Positions 16,113 to 25,035 are shown, counted from the first letter of the stretch. The stretch: 64,000 nt of DNA from Stappia sp. WLB 29 (GCF_023507705.1 NZ_JALBGD010000004.1:447856-511855); one strand, 5' to 3'. The notes: generated from the letters alone by a model not told the origin. Numbers and translations are program-made.

Positions 16113-17495
16113 ATGACGATTACCGACGCCTATGGCTACCCGCTCACCTTGTCCGATGCCGGGGCATTGCAGCCCTGGCGCGGGGCGGTGCGCGCCTTCC
16201 TCGCCCATGGCCGCGCAACGCCGGACCTCGTTGCCGAGACGCTGCGCCTTGCGCCCGACTTCGCGTTCTGCCACGCCGTCCACGGCCTCTTCTGCATGCT
16301 GCTCGGCCGGCGCGAAATGGTCGCCGTCGCCGCCGAAGACCTGGAGAGGGCACGCACTGCCGCTGCCGCCGTCGGGGTGAGCCCGCGCGAGGCGGCCGTG
16401 GTCAATGCGCTGGGCGATTGGCTTGCCGGCCATCCTGCCCGCGCGGGCGCCCGGCTGGACGCGGCCCTTGCCGACCACCCGGCCGATCCGCTCCTGATGA
16501 AGCTCGTTCACGCCATCCGCTTCGTGCTGGGCGATGCCGCCGGCATGCGCCGCTCGCTGGCCGGCGTGGAGCATGCCTTCGCGCCCGATCATCCCGAGCG
16601 CGGCTATTTTCTCGGCTGCCAGGCCTTCGCGCTGGAGGAGACGGGCGACTATGCCCTGGCCGAGCGTGTCGGCCGGGAGGCCGTCGCCCTTGCGCCGGAC
16701 GATGCCTGGGGCCTGCATGCGGTGGCCCATGTCTACGACATGACGGCGCGGGTGGAGGACGGGCGCGCCTGGCTGGAGGCCAATACCGCCGCCTTTTCGC
16801 ACTGCAACAATTTCCGCTTTCACGTCTGGTGGCATCTGGCGCTGATGTATCTGGAGCGCGGCGACGTCTCCCGCGTGCTGGAGCTTTACGACGAGGAAAT
16901 CCGTGCCGAGCGCACCGACGACTATCGCGACATCTCCAACGCCGCCTCGCTCCTGGTGCGGCTGGAGATCGAGGGCGTCAATGTCGGCGGCCGCTGGGAC
17001 GAACTCGCCCGCCTTGCCGAGGCGCGGGTCGACGACCGCTGCAACATCTTCGCCGATCTTCACTACATGCTGTCGCTGGAAGGCGGCGACCGGCGCGATG
17101 CCGCCGATGCGCTGATCGCCTCCATGGGCGCCCATGCCGGGGAGGAGACCGACATGGGTCGCATCGCCGCCGCCGCCGGCATGCCCGCCGTGCTCGGACT
17201 GGAGGCCTGGGCGCGCGGCAACTACTTCTCCGCCTTCCGTCATCTCGACCGCGCCCGCCCGCAGCTCTTCCGCATCGGCGGCAGCCACGCGCAACGCGAT
17301 GTGTTCGAGCGGCTGGCCATCGAGGCGGCCTTGCGCGCGGGCCTGTGCCTGGAGGCGGAACGGTTGCTGCGCGAGCGCGTTACCCTTCGCGGCGGGCTCG
17401 ACCGTTTCGCGGAAGTCCGCCTCGAGCGCGCCGAGCGGATGCGCCTGGCGACCCGGCTCATGCAGGACGAGGCCTTGCGGGCCGTTCCGGCGTGA
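16113..17495 (+). CDS. TTC38-like tetratricopeptide protein
   Basis: A 460-residue soluble alpha-helical protein similar in length and layout to eukaryotic TTC38 and its bacterial relatives. Recognisable blocks are AYGYPLTLSDAGALQPW at the start, PDFAFCHAVHGLF near residue 50, a TPR-like pair around AVALAPDDAWGLHAVAHVYDMT (residues 190-215), then NNFRFHVWWHLALMYLERG (about 230-250) with many Trp and His. The function of the family is unknown; the conserved His residues suggest more than a scaffold role, but no enzyme has been assigned to my knowledge. The ATG at 16113 is weakly supported by upstream GGATGCGACGAG. It is not in an obvious operon. Confidence 0.8.
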   Translation: MTITDAYGYPLTLSDAGALQPWRGAVRAFLAHGRATPDLVAETLRLAPDFAFCHAVHGLFCMLLGRREMVAVAAEDLERARTAAAAVGVSPREAAVVNALGDWLAGHPARAGARLDAALADHPADPLLMKLVHAIRFVLGDAAGMRRSLAGVEHAFAPDHPERGYFLGCQAFALEETGDYALAERVGREAVALAPDDAWGLHAVAHVYDMTARVEDGRAWLEANTAAFSHCNNFRFHVWWHLALMYLERGDVSRVLELYDEEIRAERTDDYRDISNAASLLVRLEIEGVNVGGRWDELARLAEARVDDRCNIFADLHYMLSLEGGDRRDAADALIASMGAHAGEETDMGRIAAAAGMPAVLGLEAWARGNYFSAFRHLDRARPQLFRIGGSHAQRDVFERLAIEAALRAGLCLEAERLLRERVTLRGGLDRFAEVRLERAERMRLATRLMQDEALRAVPA

Positions 17496-17633
17496 GCTGC
17501 ACGGCAAAACCGCGCGAATTCGGTGCAGGCAGGCATGCCTGGGGGAGTTCTGCCCTTATTGGGCCATGATCGGCGGGTGAAAGAACCGCCCCGCAGGCAG
17601 GCTCGCCGGCGGCATCAAGAGGATCGTCTGCTC

Positions 17634-18908
17634 GTGAACATGCATGCCTCGCCGACCCTCAGCCCTCCGCGTCCGCGCGATCCAAGGCTCGATTTCTTTC
17701 GCGGCCTCGGCATGTTCATCATCTTCGTGGCGCATCTGCCGGAAAACACCTGGACGCTGTGGATCCCGGCCCGCTTCGGCTTTTCCGATGCGACGGAGAT
17801 CTTCGTCTTCTGCTCGGGCATGGCCTCGGCGCTCGCCTTCGGCAAGGTCTTCGACCAGCACGGCTGGCTGATGGGCGTTGCGCGCACCGGCCACCGGATC
17901 TGGCAGGTCTATTTCGCCCATGTCTGCCAATTCCTGGTCATCGCAGCCGGCCTCGTATGGATCCAGCAAAGCGGCTACCTGGCCGAGTGCTGCGGCCTGA
18001 CGCAGGACTATGTCGCCTCGCTCAACCTGTGGCCCTTCTTCGAGCAGACGCAGGACACGTTGCCCGGCCTGCTGACGCTCACCTATGTGCCGAACTATTT
18101 CGACATCCTGCCGATGTACATCGTCATCCTCGCCCTGATGCCGGTGATGCTGGCCGCCTCGCGCCTGTCGAGATGGGCGGTCTTCGCGCTGATGGCGGGG
18201 CTTTGGCTCGCCGCCGGACAGGGCCTTTTCGACCTGCCGGGCGAGCCCTGGTCCGACCGGCCGTGGTTCTTCAATCCCTTCGCCTGGCAGCTCGTCTTCT
18301 TCACCGGCTTCGCCTTCATGCGCGGCTGGATCCCGGCCCCGCCGGTCTCGGCGGCACTCGTCGCCCTGTCGGTGGTCGTCGTCCTCGCCTCCGTGCCCTT
18401 CGCCTGGCATGTCGCCTACAACGAGGTGCCGGAGTTCCTCGTCGTTCGCGAGGCCATCGCGCCCTTGTGGGACAAGACCACCTTCGGCGCCTTCCGCTAT
18501 CTGCATTTCCTGGCGCTCGCCTATCTCGCCTGGGTGGCCGTGGGCGCCGGCGGGTCGCGGCTGCTTGCGCAAAATCTCTGGGGCCGCGTCGTCAACGTGG
18601 TGCAGAAGGTCGGCCAGCAGTCGCTCGCCGTCTTCCTCGCCAGCCTTATGCTGGCCCAGGCCATCGGCATCGCGCGCGACATGGCCTGGGGCCGCGGCGA
18701 TCCGCTCATCGAGTTCCTGGCCAATATTGCCGGCTTTGCCGGCCTGATCGCCGTCGCCTATCTCGTGTCCTGGTACAAGAAGCAGCCCTGGCGGCGCCCG
18801 CCTGCCGGAAAGTCCGGTCCGGGCCCGAAGTCCTTCGACGGAGGCTCGGCCAGGAGCGACCGCAACCCGGCGGCGCGCGCCGCGCAACCGGCAGCGACGA
18901 CGAGCTGA
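17634..18908 (+). CDS. opgC: OpgC family protein (periplasmic glucan substitution)
   Basis: A 424-residue integral membrane protein with about ten helices and the OpgC/acyltransferase-3-like opening RDPRLDFFRGLGMFIIFVAHL, where the Arg and His are conserved. LPMYIVILALMPVML and GQQSLAVFLASLMLAQ are further family blocks. In Rhodobacter sphaeroides OpgC adds succinyl groups to osmoregulated periplasmic glucans. The GTG at 17634 is preferred: AGAGGA ends ten bases before it, but 16 before the ATG at 17640. The C-terminal 45 residues are a proline/lysine-rich cytosolic tail. Its likely substrate is made by MdoH, encoded 6.6 kb upstream on the same strand. Confidence 0.88.
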   Translation: MNMHASPTLSPPRPRDPRLDFFRGLGMFIIFVAHLPENTWTLWIPARFGFSDATEIFVFCSGMASALAFGKVFDQHGWLMGVARTGHRIWQVYFAHVCQFLVIAAGLVWIQQSGYLAECCGLTQDYVASLNLWPFFEQTQDTLPGLLTLTYVPNYFDILPMYIVILALMPVMLAASRLSRWAVFALMAGLWLAAGQGLFDLPGEPWSDRPWFFNPFAWQLVFFTGFAFMRGWIPAPPVSAALVALSVVVVLASVPFAWHVAYNEVPEFLVVREAIAPLWDKTTFGAFRYLHFLALAYLAWVAVGAGGSRLLAQNLWGRVVNVVQKVGQQSLAVFLASLMLAQAIGIARDMAWGRGDPLIEFLANIAGFAGLIAVAYLVSWYKKQPWRRPPAGKSGPGPKSFDGGSARSDRNPAARAAQPAATTS

Positions 18909-18943
18909 GATCGGGTCGGTTGGGGGCGGTGCGGAGTCCGGCC

Positions 18944-19801
18944 TCAGCCCGCCCAGCCGCGCCGCTGCGCGATCAGCTGCCAGCCCTGTTCCACCCATTC
19001 GGCGCGGATGCTGTGCCCGCCCGAGTGCAAGCACACTTCCAGCAGGCCGGGGCCCTCGCGTGCCTCCTGCAGCTGACAGGCGAGCCCCTGCGCCGGCGCG
19101 CCTTGCGGGAAGTCGGGCGCCAGGCCCGCCTGCCGCTGCCACAGGGCAAGGCTCTTGGCGACGCCCGACTGGCGCCAGTGCTCGCCGATGGCCCGGCCCT
19201 CCAGCGGCACCGTCCGGTCCGCCGTGCCGTGCACATGCACCAGCATCGGCACGGGCGAGGGGCAGGCCTGCGGTACCGGGTCCCAGAAGGCGCCGGCCAC
19301 CGCCACATAGCCGGCGAAGAGCTCGCCCTCGCGGCAGGCGACGTTCCAGGCCATCGATCCGCCCATCGAGAAGCCGGTCAGCACCATCCGGTCTCCGGAA
19401 ATGCCGAAGCGGGTCTTCAGATCGGCGGCCAGCGCCCGGAAAAAGGAGAACTCGTCGCGCAGCTGCCGCGGCGCGCCGGGATAGGACCAGGTGCCGCCCT
19501 CTCCTTGCGGGGCGACGAAGGCGACGCCCAGCCGATCGGCAAGCCGTGCCCAGGCCGTGTTGCGCATCTCTGCCTCGGCCGAGCCGCGCCAGCCGTGCAG
19601 GAAGACGATCGCCCCCGTCGGCGGCGCTCCTTGCGGCAGGAGGATGCGGTATTCGCCCCCCGCGATGGTGCAGGGCGTGTCGCTGCCGCAGCCGGGCGCG
19701 CTGCCGGCGGCAAGGGCCGGGGACGACGCCATCCACAGCCCGGCGAGCATGGCGGCGGCGAGCGGCGGAACGGTGCGGGCGGCGGAGGCGGGATGAGACA
19801 T
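18944..19801 (-). CDS. Secreted esterase, LpqC / polyhydroxybutyrate-depolymerase-like
   Basis: A 285-residue alpha/beta hydrolase with a clear signal peptide (hydrophobic run around residues 12-30 ending ALAAG). The oxyanion/strand block is FLHGWRGSAEAEM, the nucleophile elbow GFSMGGSMAW (Ser near residue 145), an Asp in GTADRTVP, and the His in LHSGGHSIRAEW. Two cysteine pairs (CGSDTPC, and CREG/CPSP) fit a periplasmic or exported enzyme. Members hydrolyse feruloyl or hydroxyalkanoate esters; the actual substrate is unknown. The ATG at 19801 is preferred over an upstream extension because it directly precedes the signal peptide. It converges with opgC 35 bases away. Confidence 0.85.
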   Translation of the reverse strand: MSHPASAARTVPPLAAAMLAGLWMASSPALAAGSAPGCGSDTPCTIAGGEYRILLPQGAPPTGAIVFLHGWRGSAEAEMRNTAWARLADRLGVAFVAPQGEGGTWSYPGAPRQLRDEFSFFRALAADLKTRFGISGDRMVLTGFSMGGSMAWNVACREGELFAGYVAVAGAFWDPVPQACPSPVPMLVHVHGTADRTVPLEGRAIGEHWRQSGVAKSLALWQRQAGLAPDFPQGAPAQGLACQLQEAREGPGLLEVCLHSGGHSIRAEWVEQGWQLIAQRRGWAG

Positions 19802-19910
19802 CGGCAGCTCTCGGGAAGGTCGGATGCGTGACGGGCCCCAGCATGAGCCCGCATCCCCCCGCCCGGCAAGCGCCTGCTGTCCGGTTCCCCTCACGCTTCG
19901 GTGAGAGCCC

Positions 19911-20033
19911 CTAGAGAATCGCCCAGCGGATCAGGCTCGCGATCACGAACAGCGTCGCCACGCCCGCCAGCCACAGCCCGGCGAACCAGGCGAGCCGCTG
20001 GTAGAGCGGCCGCTCGGACCCGTCCTGCGTCAT
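19911..20033 (-). CDS. DUF2474 small membrane protein, bd-oxidase partner
   Basis: A 40-residue protein too small for usual gene calling. It has a short charged N-terminus (TQDGSERPLYQRL) and one transmembrane helix, AGLWLAGVATLFVIASLIRW, ending ILstop. It begins with an ATG that shares one base with the cioB stop (TGATG), so it is cotranslated with the oxidase. Its position and size are those of DUF2474/CydX-like peptides, which are single-helix accessory subunits that stabilise the heme sites of cytochrome bd. Confidence 0.9.
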   Translation of the reverse strand: MTQDGSERPLYQRLAWFAGLWLAGVATLFVIASLIRWAIL

Positions 20034-21040
20034 CAGTGATAGCCCTCGTCGGGCCGCACCTTGCCGCGGAACACCCAGTAGGCATAGCCGGTATAGGCCA
20101 GGATCATCGGGATCAGCACCACCGCCCCGACGAGCAGGAACAGGAGCGAACTGTCGGGCGCGGCCGCCTGCCAGATGGTGATGGAGGTCGGCACCACATA
20201 GGGGAACAGGCTGACGCCGAGCCCCACGAAGGTGACGAGGAAGAGCCCGAGGCTCGCCAGGAACGGCAAGCCGTCGCGGGTCGAGCGCAGGCTGGAGAAC
20301 AGGAGCACGGCCAGCCCCAGCACCAGCAGCGGCACCGGCGCCGTGTAGAACAGCTGCGGGAACTCGAACCAGCGCGCGGCGAATTGCGGGTGCAGCGCCG
20401 GCGTCCACAGGCTGACCACCGCGATCATCGCCAGCAGCAAGGCGCCGAGCACCTTCGCCTTGTCGCGGAAATGCTCCTGCATCGGCCCTTCGCATTTCCA
20501 CACCAGCCAGGTGGCGCCGAGCAGCGCATAGCCGATCACCACGGCAAGGCCGGTCATCAGTGAGAACGGCGTCAGCCAGTCGAGCCAGCCGCCGGCATAG
20601 GCGCGTCCCTCCACGTCGATGCCCTGGATGATGGCGCCGAGCGCGATGCCCTGCGCCAGCGCCGCCGTCAGCGAGCCGAGGAAGAAGGCGACGTCCCACA
20701 CCCATTGCCGATGGGGCAGCGCCTTGAAGCGGAACTCGAAGACGACGCCGCGGAAGATCAGGCCGAACAGCATCGCCATGATCGGCACGTAGAGGGCGGG
20801 CATCAGCACCGCATAGGCCAGCGGGAAGACCGCGTAGAGCCCGCCTCCGCCCAGCACCAGCCAGGTCTCGTTGCCGTCCCACACCGGGGCGACGGAATTC
20901 ATCATCGTGTCGCGCTCGGCCTTGGAGCGGGCGGTGGGGAACAGGATGCCGAGGCCGAGGTCGAAGCCGTCGAGCACCACATAGAGGAACACGGCGGTGG
21001 CGATCAGCAGGGCCCAGATCAGGGCGAGGTCGAAGATCAT
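20033..21040 (-). CDS. cioB: Cytochrome bd-type (cyanide-insensitive) quinol oxidase subunit II
   Basis: A 335-residue protein with eight to nine hydrophobic helices. The family blocks WALLIATAVFLYVVLDGFDLG (start), APVWDGNETWLVLGGGGLYAVFP and FPYVVPTSITIWQAAAP are present. CydB/CioB pairs with subunit I in the cytoplasmic membrane quinol oxidase that reduces oxygen to water without pumping protons. The ATG at 21040 is four bases after the cioA stop. The gene is cotranscribed with cioA and the DUF2474 gene. No cydDC assembly transporter is adjacent, as is common for CIO-type operons. Confidence 0.94.
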   Translation of the reverse strand: MIFDLALIWALLIATAVFLYVVLDGFDLGLGILFPTARSKAERDTMMNSVAPVWDGNETWLVLGGGGLYAVFPLAYAVLMPALYVPIMAMLFGLIFRGVVFEFRFKALPHRQWVWDVAFFLGSLTAALAQGIALGAIIQGIDVEGRAYAGGWLDWLTPFSLMTGLAVVIGYALLGATWLVWKCEGPMQEHFRDKAKVLGALLLAMIAVVSLWTPALHPQFAARWFEFPQLFYTAPVPLLVLGLAVLLFSSLRSTRDGLPFLASLGLFLVTFVGLGVSLFPYVVPTSITIWQAAAPDSSLLFLLVGAVVLIPMILAYTGYAYWVFRGKVRPDEGYH

Positions 21041-21044
21041 GGCT

Positions 21045-22451
21045 CTACTCCGCCGGCTTGGGTTCGTCTGCATAGGCAGGGGCTGGCGTCACACCGGCCG
21101 CGCGGGTCGGCTCGCCCTTTTCCGGCCCCTGCGCATCGCCGCCCGGCCGCTTGCCCATGGCTTTCAGGATGTAGCCGGTGCCGATGCCGAAGACGATGAA
21201 ATAGACCACGATGAACACCAGCAGCGAGGTCGCCACCGCCGGTGCGTCGACCGGCGAGATGCTGTCGCTGGTGCGCAGCAATCCGTAGACCGTATAGGGC
21301 TGGCGGCCGACCTCGGTGGTGATCCAGCCCGCCAGCACGGCGATGAACCCGGTCGGCCCCATCGCCAGCACGGCGCGGTGGAACAGCGGCGTGTCGGCGA
21401 GCCGTCCGCGCCAGCGCAGGTAGAGGCTCCACACGCCGATGCCCAGCATCAGGAAGCCGATGCCGACCATGATGCGGAAGGAGAAGAAGACGATGGTCGA
21501 GTTCGGCCAGTCCTCGCGCGGGAAGTCCTTCAGCCCCGGCACCCGCCCGTCGAGCGAGTGGGTCAGGATCAGGCTGCCGAGCTTGGGCACCTCGACCCGG
21601 TAATGCGTCTCCGCCGCCTCCATGTCGGGGATGCCGAACAGGATCAAAGGCGCGCCGTTCTCGCCTTCGAAATGGCCTTCCATCGCGGCGATCTTGGCCG
21701 GCTGGTGCTCCAGCGTGTTCAGCCCGTGCATGTCGCCGGCCATGATCTGCACCGGCGTGACGAGCGCGGCCATCCACATCGCCATGGACAGCATCACCTT
21801 GGCGCCCTCGTTGCCGCGTTCCTTGAGCAGGTGCCAGGCGCCGACCGCGCCGACCACGAAAGCGGTGGTCAGGTAGGCGGCCAGCATCATGTGGACGAGG
21901 CGATAGGGGAAGGACGGGTTGAAGACGATCTCGAACCAGTTTTCGGGGATGAACTGGCCGGCTTCGTTGATCGCATAGCCGGCCGGCGTCTGCATCCAGC
22001 TGTTCACCGACAGGATCCAGAAGCCCGACAGCGCCGTGCCGAAGGCGACCATCGCGGTCGCCATGAAATGCAGCCGCGGCCCCACCCGGTTGAGGCCGAA
22101 CAGCATGATGCCGAGGAAGCCGGCCTCCAGGAAAAAGGCTGACAGCACCTCGTAGCCCATCAGCGGGCCGAGCACGGGGCCTGTTTTGTCGGAGAATACC
22201 GACCAGTTGGTGCCGAACTGGTAGGTCATCACGATGCCCGAGACGACGCCCATGCCGAAGGCGACTGCGAAGATCTTCAGCCAGTATTTGAAGAGCTGCA
22301 GATAGACCTCGCGCCGCGTCGCCAGCCACAGGCCCTCCAGCACCATCAGGTAGCTGGCAAGACCGATGGTGAAGGAGGGGAAGATGATGTGGAACGACAC
22401 GGTGAACGCGAACTGGAAGCGCGCCAGGTCGATTGCGGAAAAGTCCATCAT
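21045..22451 (-). CDS. cioA: Cytochrome bd-type (cyanide-insensitive) quinol oxidase subunit I
   Basis: A 468-residue polytopic subunit that carries the hemes and the quinol site. Conserved residues are visible: His21 (VSFHIIFPSF) and Glu101/Glu109 (GYEVLSAFFLEAGF) for the b595/d pair, His187 (YRLVHMMLAAY) and Met328 (FRIMVG) as heme b558 ligands. The periplasmic Q-loop between about residues 245 and 315 is of the short type, and GWITTEVGRQPYTVYG matches the CIO group rather than E. coli CydA, which has GRQPW. The start ATG has GGAG five bases upstream. High-affinity oxygen respiration or survival with cyanide or sulfide is the usual role. Confidence 0.94.
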   Translation of the reverse strand: MMDFSAIDLARFQFAFTVSFHIIFPSFTIGLASYLMVLEGLWLATRREVYLQLFKYWLKIFAVAFGMGVVSGIVMTYQFGTNWSVFSDKTGPVLGPLMGYEVLSAFFLEAGFLGIMLFGLNRVGPRLHFMATAMVAFGTALSGFWILSVNSWMQTPAGYAINEAGQFIPENWFEIVFNPSFPYRLVHMMLAAYLTTAFVVGAVGAWHLLKERGNEGAKVMLSMAMWMAALVTPVQIMAGDMHGLNTLEHQPAKIAAMEGHFEGENGAPLILFGIPDMEAAETHYRVEVPKLGSLILTHSLDGRVPGLKDFPREDWPNSTIVFFSFRIMVGIGFLMLGIGVWSLYLRWRGRLADTPLFHRAVLAMGPTGFIAVLAGWITTEVGRQPYTVYGLLRTSDSISPVDAPAVATSLLVFIVVYFIVFGIGTGYILKAMGKRPGGDAQGPEKGEPTRAAGVTPAPAYADEPKPAE

Positions 22452-22649
22452 GCTGGCTCCTTCGCGGGTCTGGCCGGGCCGCCGCGACCCTTGCTCGTTC
22501 CGCTGGTATGCGCCCCGGCAAGTGCGGGCGGGCGGATGCCTTGGGGGGAAAACTCGCGCGCCCGCCGGGACTTGGCCATGCGACCGATTGAAGCCCGAGC
22601 CTTGCGCGCTGGCAACCCCCGGCGCGGGAAATGACGCTTTCCGGCTGGT

Positions 22650-23468
22650 TCAGCGCCAGTCGCCCTCGGTCGGGATGTTGAGCGAAATGCCGCAGTGCTT
22701 GCAGTGGACCGCGTCCGGATCGTGCCGGCTCAGGCCGCATTCGGGGCATTTGTGCGCGATTTTCACCGGCCGGAAGATCGTCTGCACCAGCCGCAGGAAC
22801 AGCCCGACGCCGACGATCATGATGAGGATGGTCAGCATCCGCCCGTACTCGTCGGTCATGGTGATGTCGCCGAACCCGGTCGTCGTCAGTGTCGACACCG
22901 TGTAGTAGAGCGCATCCAGATAGCTGTTGATGTTCGGATTGCGGCCCTTTTCCAGCACATGCACCGCCGCCGAGACGACGAAGATGAAGACCGTCAGGTT
23001 GACCAGCGCCTGGATCACCTGCTCGTTGCGGCGGAAGAAGGGCATGTGCCCCTGCAATTCGCGGATCAGGTGGTAGGAGCGCAGCAGCCGCAGCAGCCGC
23101 AGCACCAGCAGCATCGCCAGCCCTTCCACGACGGCGCTGGCGAACAGCGAGGCGATCACCACCGCATCGGCCAGCGCCATGAAGCTTCCCATGGCGCGTA
23201 GCGGCCGGCTGGCGGCGGCCAGCCGCAGCAGGTAGTCCGCCAGCATCACCGCGCCGATGATGTAGTCCAGCCGGTGATCGGTCCCGTTGAGGCCGAACAG
23301 GATCGAGGCGAAGAAATAGGAGATGGCAAGAAAGTCGAAGGTCAGAAGCCCGATTCGCCACCGGCGGGAGGTCTTCGAGACGCCGAAATAAAGGCGACGA
23401 ACCGCGGCGCGGAACCGGGTGAACGGCGGGTCCTGCGGCTCTGCGTCGGGGCGTGTCTCGGCGGTCAT
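22650..23468 (-). CDS. Voltage-gated-type potassium channel protein with C-terminal zinc ribbon
   Basis: A 272-residue protein with six transmembrane segments. An S4-like stretch RLLRLLRSYHLIREL (residues 124-138) carries regularly spaced arginines. The pore signature TTTGFGD (195-201) has GFG where most potassium channels have GYG. After S6 comes a cytosolic tail with two CxxC pairs (Cys241/Cys244 and Cys256/Cys259), a rubredoxin-like zinc ribbon. Bacterial members with this architecture are annotated as ion transporters; ion selectivity has not been shown. The ATG at 23468 opens a soluble acidic N-terminus. The gene is downstream of nothing obvious on its strand and lies 199 bases upstream of cioA. 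Confidence 0.85.
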   Translation of the reverse strand: MTAETRPDAEPQDPPFTRFRAAVRRLYFGVSKTSRRWRIGLLTFDFLAISYFFASILFGLNGTDHRLDYIIGAVMLADYLLRLAAASRPLRAMGSFMALADAVVIASLFASAVVEGLAMLLVLRLLRLLRSYHLIRELQGHMPFFRRNEQVIQALVNLTVFIFVVSAAVHVLEKGRNPNINSYLDALYYTVSTLTTTGFGDITMTDEYGRMLTILIMIVGVGLFLRLVQTIFRPVKIAHKCPECGLSRHDPDAVHCKHCGISLNIPTEGDWR

Positions 23469-23684
23469 GGCGCGATCATGCGCAGCGCTTTCCGGCGCGG
23501 TCAATCGGGCCGGGCCGCGTCCGGCCTTCTCGCGCCGCATCACGGACGCGGACGGGCCTCAGGGGCTCTTGCATTCCCCGCCGATATTCGGGCTTTGGAC
23601 TCCACCGCGAATCGGAGCAAGGTTTCGTTAACCATTTCAGCAGCGGCCGGCCCGACCTGCCGCAAGGTTTTTCCGGGGAGCGCC

Positions 23685-23975
23685 ATGTCTGCCTTTGTCC
23701 AGTCCTTGCCGACCTTGAACGACAGCCTGCGCTTTGCCGAACAGCATGTCGGCGACATCCTGCACACACCGAAATCTCCGGACGGTGCCGCCTATCGTTT
23801 CATCGTGCGCGGGACCGGACGCTTCGGCAACGGCGCGCGCAGCGGCAGTCCGTGCGAGGTGCTGGCCGCCACCCGCCGCGAGGCGGAGCTGCGCCGCCTG
23901 CATGCGGTCGCCACCAGCATTGCGCAATATCTGGAAGAGCGCATAGCCGCCGAAAGCCCGCTCGCCGCCGAGTGA
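23685..23975 (+). CDS. Small hypothetical protein
   Basis: A 96-residue protein that I do not recognise. It starts at an ATG with GGGGAG four bases upstream, a strong ribosome-binding site that separates it from a longer upstream frame. The N-terminal half contains AAYRFIVRGTGRFGNGARSGS, a strand-turn-strand pattern, and the C-terminal half is helical (REAELRRLHAVATSIAQYLEERI). It is mixed charge and soluble, without cysteine clusters. It stands alone between divergent and convergent neighbours; the downstream dipeptidase gene converges with a 10-base gap. No function is offered. Confidence 0.68.
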   Translation: MSAFVQSLPTLNDSLRFAEQHVGDILHTPKSPDGAAYRFIVRGTGRFGNGARSGSPCEVLAATRREAELRRLHAVATSIAQYLEERIAAESPLAAE

Positions 23976-23985
23976 GCGCCGCCCC

Positions 23986-25035
23986 TCAGCTCCAGGTCCG
24001 CTCCAGCACCGACAGCCAGTTTTTCCAGGCGATCTTCTCGATCAGCTCCTCGCCGTAGCCCGCCTCGCGGAAGGCCTGCAGCAGCACCGGCAGGCCGGCC
24101 ACGTCGCCGATGGCGCGCGGCACCATGCAGCCGTCGAAATCCGAGCCGAGCGCCACCCCGTCCTCGCCGAGCCGCGACAGCAGGTGGTCGGTGTGCCGCA
24201 CCATCACCTCCAGCGGCGTGTCGGAGATGTTGGCCCCGTCCGGCCGCAGGAAGGCGACATGGAAGTTGAGCCCGGCAAGGCCGCCGCTTTCGGCGATGGC
24301 GTCGAGCTGCCGGTCGGTCAGGTTGCGCGCCGAGGGGCAGACCGCATGGGCGTTGGAATGGGAGGCGACCAGCGGCCGGTCGGTGATCGCGGCAACGTCC
24401 CAGAAGCCCTTTTCGGTCAGGTGCGACAGGTCGACCATGATCTTCAGCCGGTTGCAGGCGCGCACCAGCTCCTTGCCCGCATCCGTCAGACCCGGCCCCG
24501 TGTCGGGGGAGGAGGGGCAGGTCATCGGCACCCCGTCGCCGAAGATGTTCGGCCGGCTCCACACCGGCCCGAGCGAGCGCAGGCCGGCGGCGTGCAGCAC
24601 CTCCAGCGCGGTCATGTCGGCGTCGATCGCCTCGGCCCCTTCCACATGCATCACCATGGCGAGCTTCTTGGCCGCCATCGCCGCGCGGATCTCGGCCGCA
24701 TCGCGGCAGATCGCCACCTCGCCGGCGCTCTCGCGTTCCAGCCGCAACGCGCGGGCGAACATGCGCAGCGTGAAGGCGAGCGCGTCCGGCTGGGCGACCT
24801 CGGCGAAGTTCGCCGGATCGTCCGGGTCGTAGCGCACCTTCAGCGCGTCTCCCAGCTGCGAGGGGACGTAGATGGCGAAGAGCCCGCCGGCGAAGCGCCC
24901 CTTGCGGGCGCGCGGCAGGTCGATGTGATCGCGCGCCGCGCGGTCGAAGAACGAGCGCTCGCGGGCGGTACCGGCGCCGAGCTCCAGCTTGAGCAGCGTG
25001 TCGTTATGGCCGTCGAAGACGGGGATCTGGCTCAT
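23986..25035 (-). CDS. Membrane dipeptidase (peptidase family M19)
   Basis: A 349-residue zinc dipeptidase of the renal dipeptidase family. The first metal motif is H10-x-D12 in FDGHNDT; further family blocks are VMHVEGAEAI (bridging Glu near residue 120), VDLSHLTEKGFWDV, ASHSNAHAVCPSARNLTD and GSDFDGC. Members hydrolyse L-D and L-L dipeptides, often those from peptidoglycan or cysteinyl conjugates. The bacterial protein has no signal peptide and is probably cytosolic. The ATG at 25035 is preferred because FDGHNDT must lie close to the N-terminus. mtnA lies 128 bases upstream on the same strand; the two may be cotranscribed. Confidence 0.92.
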   Translation of the reverse strand: MSQIPVFDGHNDTLLKLELGAGTARERSFFDRAARDHIDLPRARKGRFAGGLFAIYVPSQLGDALKVRYDPDDPANFAEVAQPDALAFTLRMFARALRLERESAGEVAICRDAAEIRAAMAAKKLAMVMHVEGAEAIDADMTALEVLHAAGLRSLGPVWSRPNIFGDGVPMTCPSSPDTGPGLTDAGKELVRACNRLKIMVDLSHLTEKGFWDVAAITDRPLVASHSNAHAVCPSARNLTDRQLDAIAESGGLAGLNFHVAFLRPDGANISDTPLEVMVRHTDHLLSRLGEDGVALGSDFDGCMVPRAIGDVAGLPVLLQAFREAGYGEELIEKIAWKNWLSVLERTWS

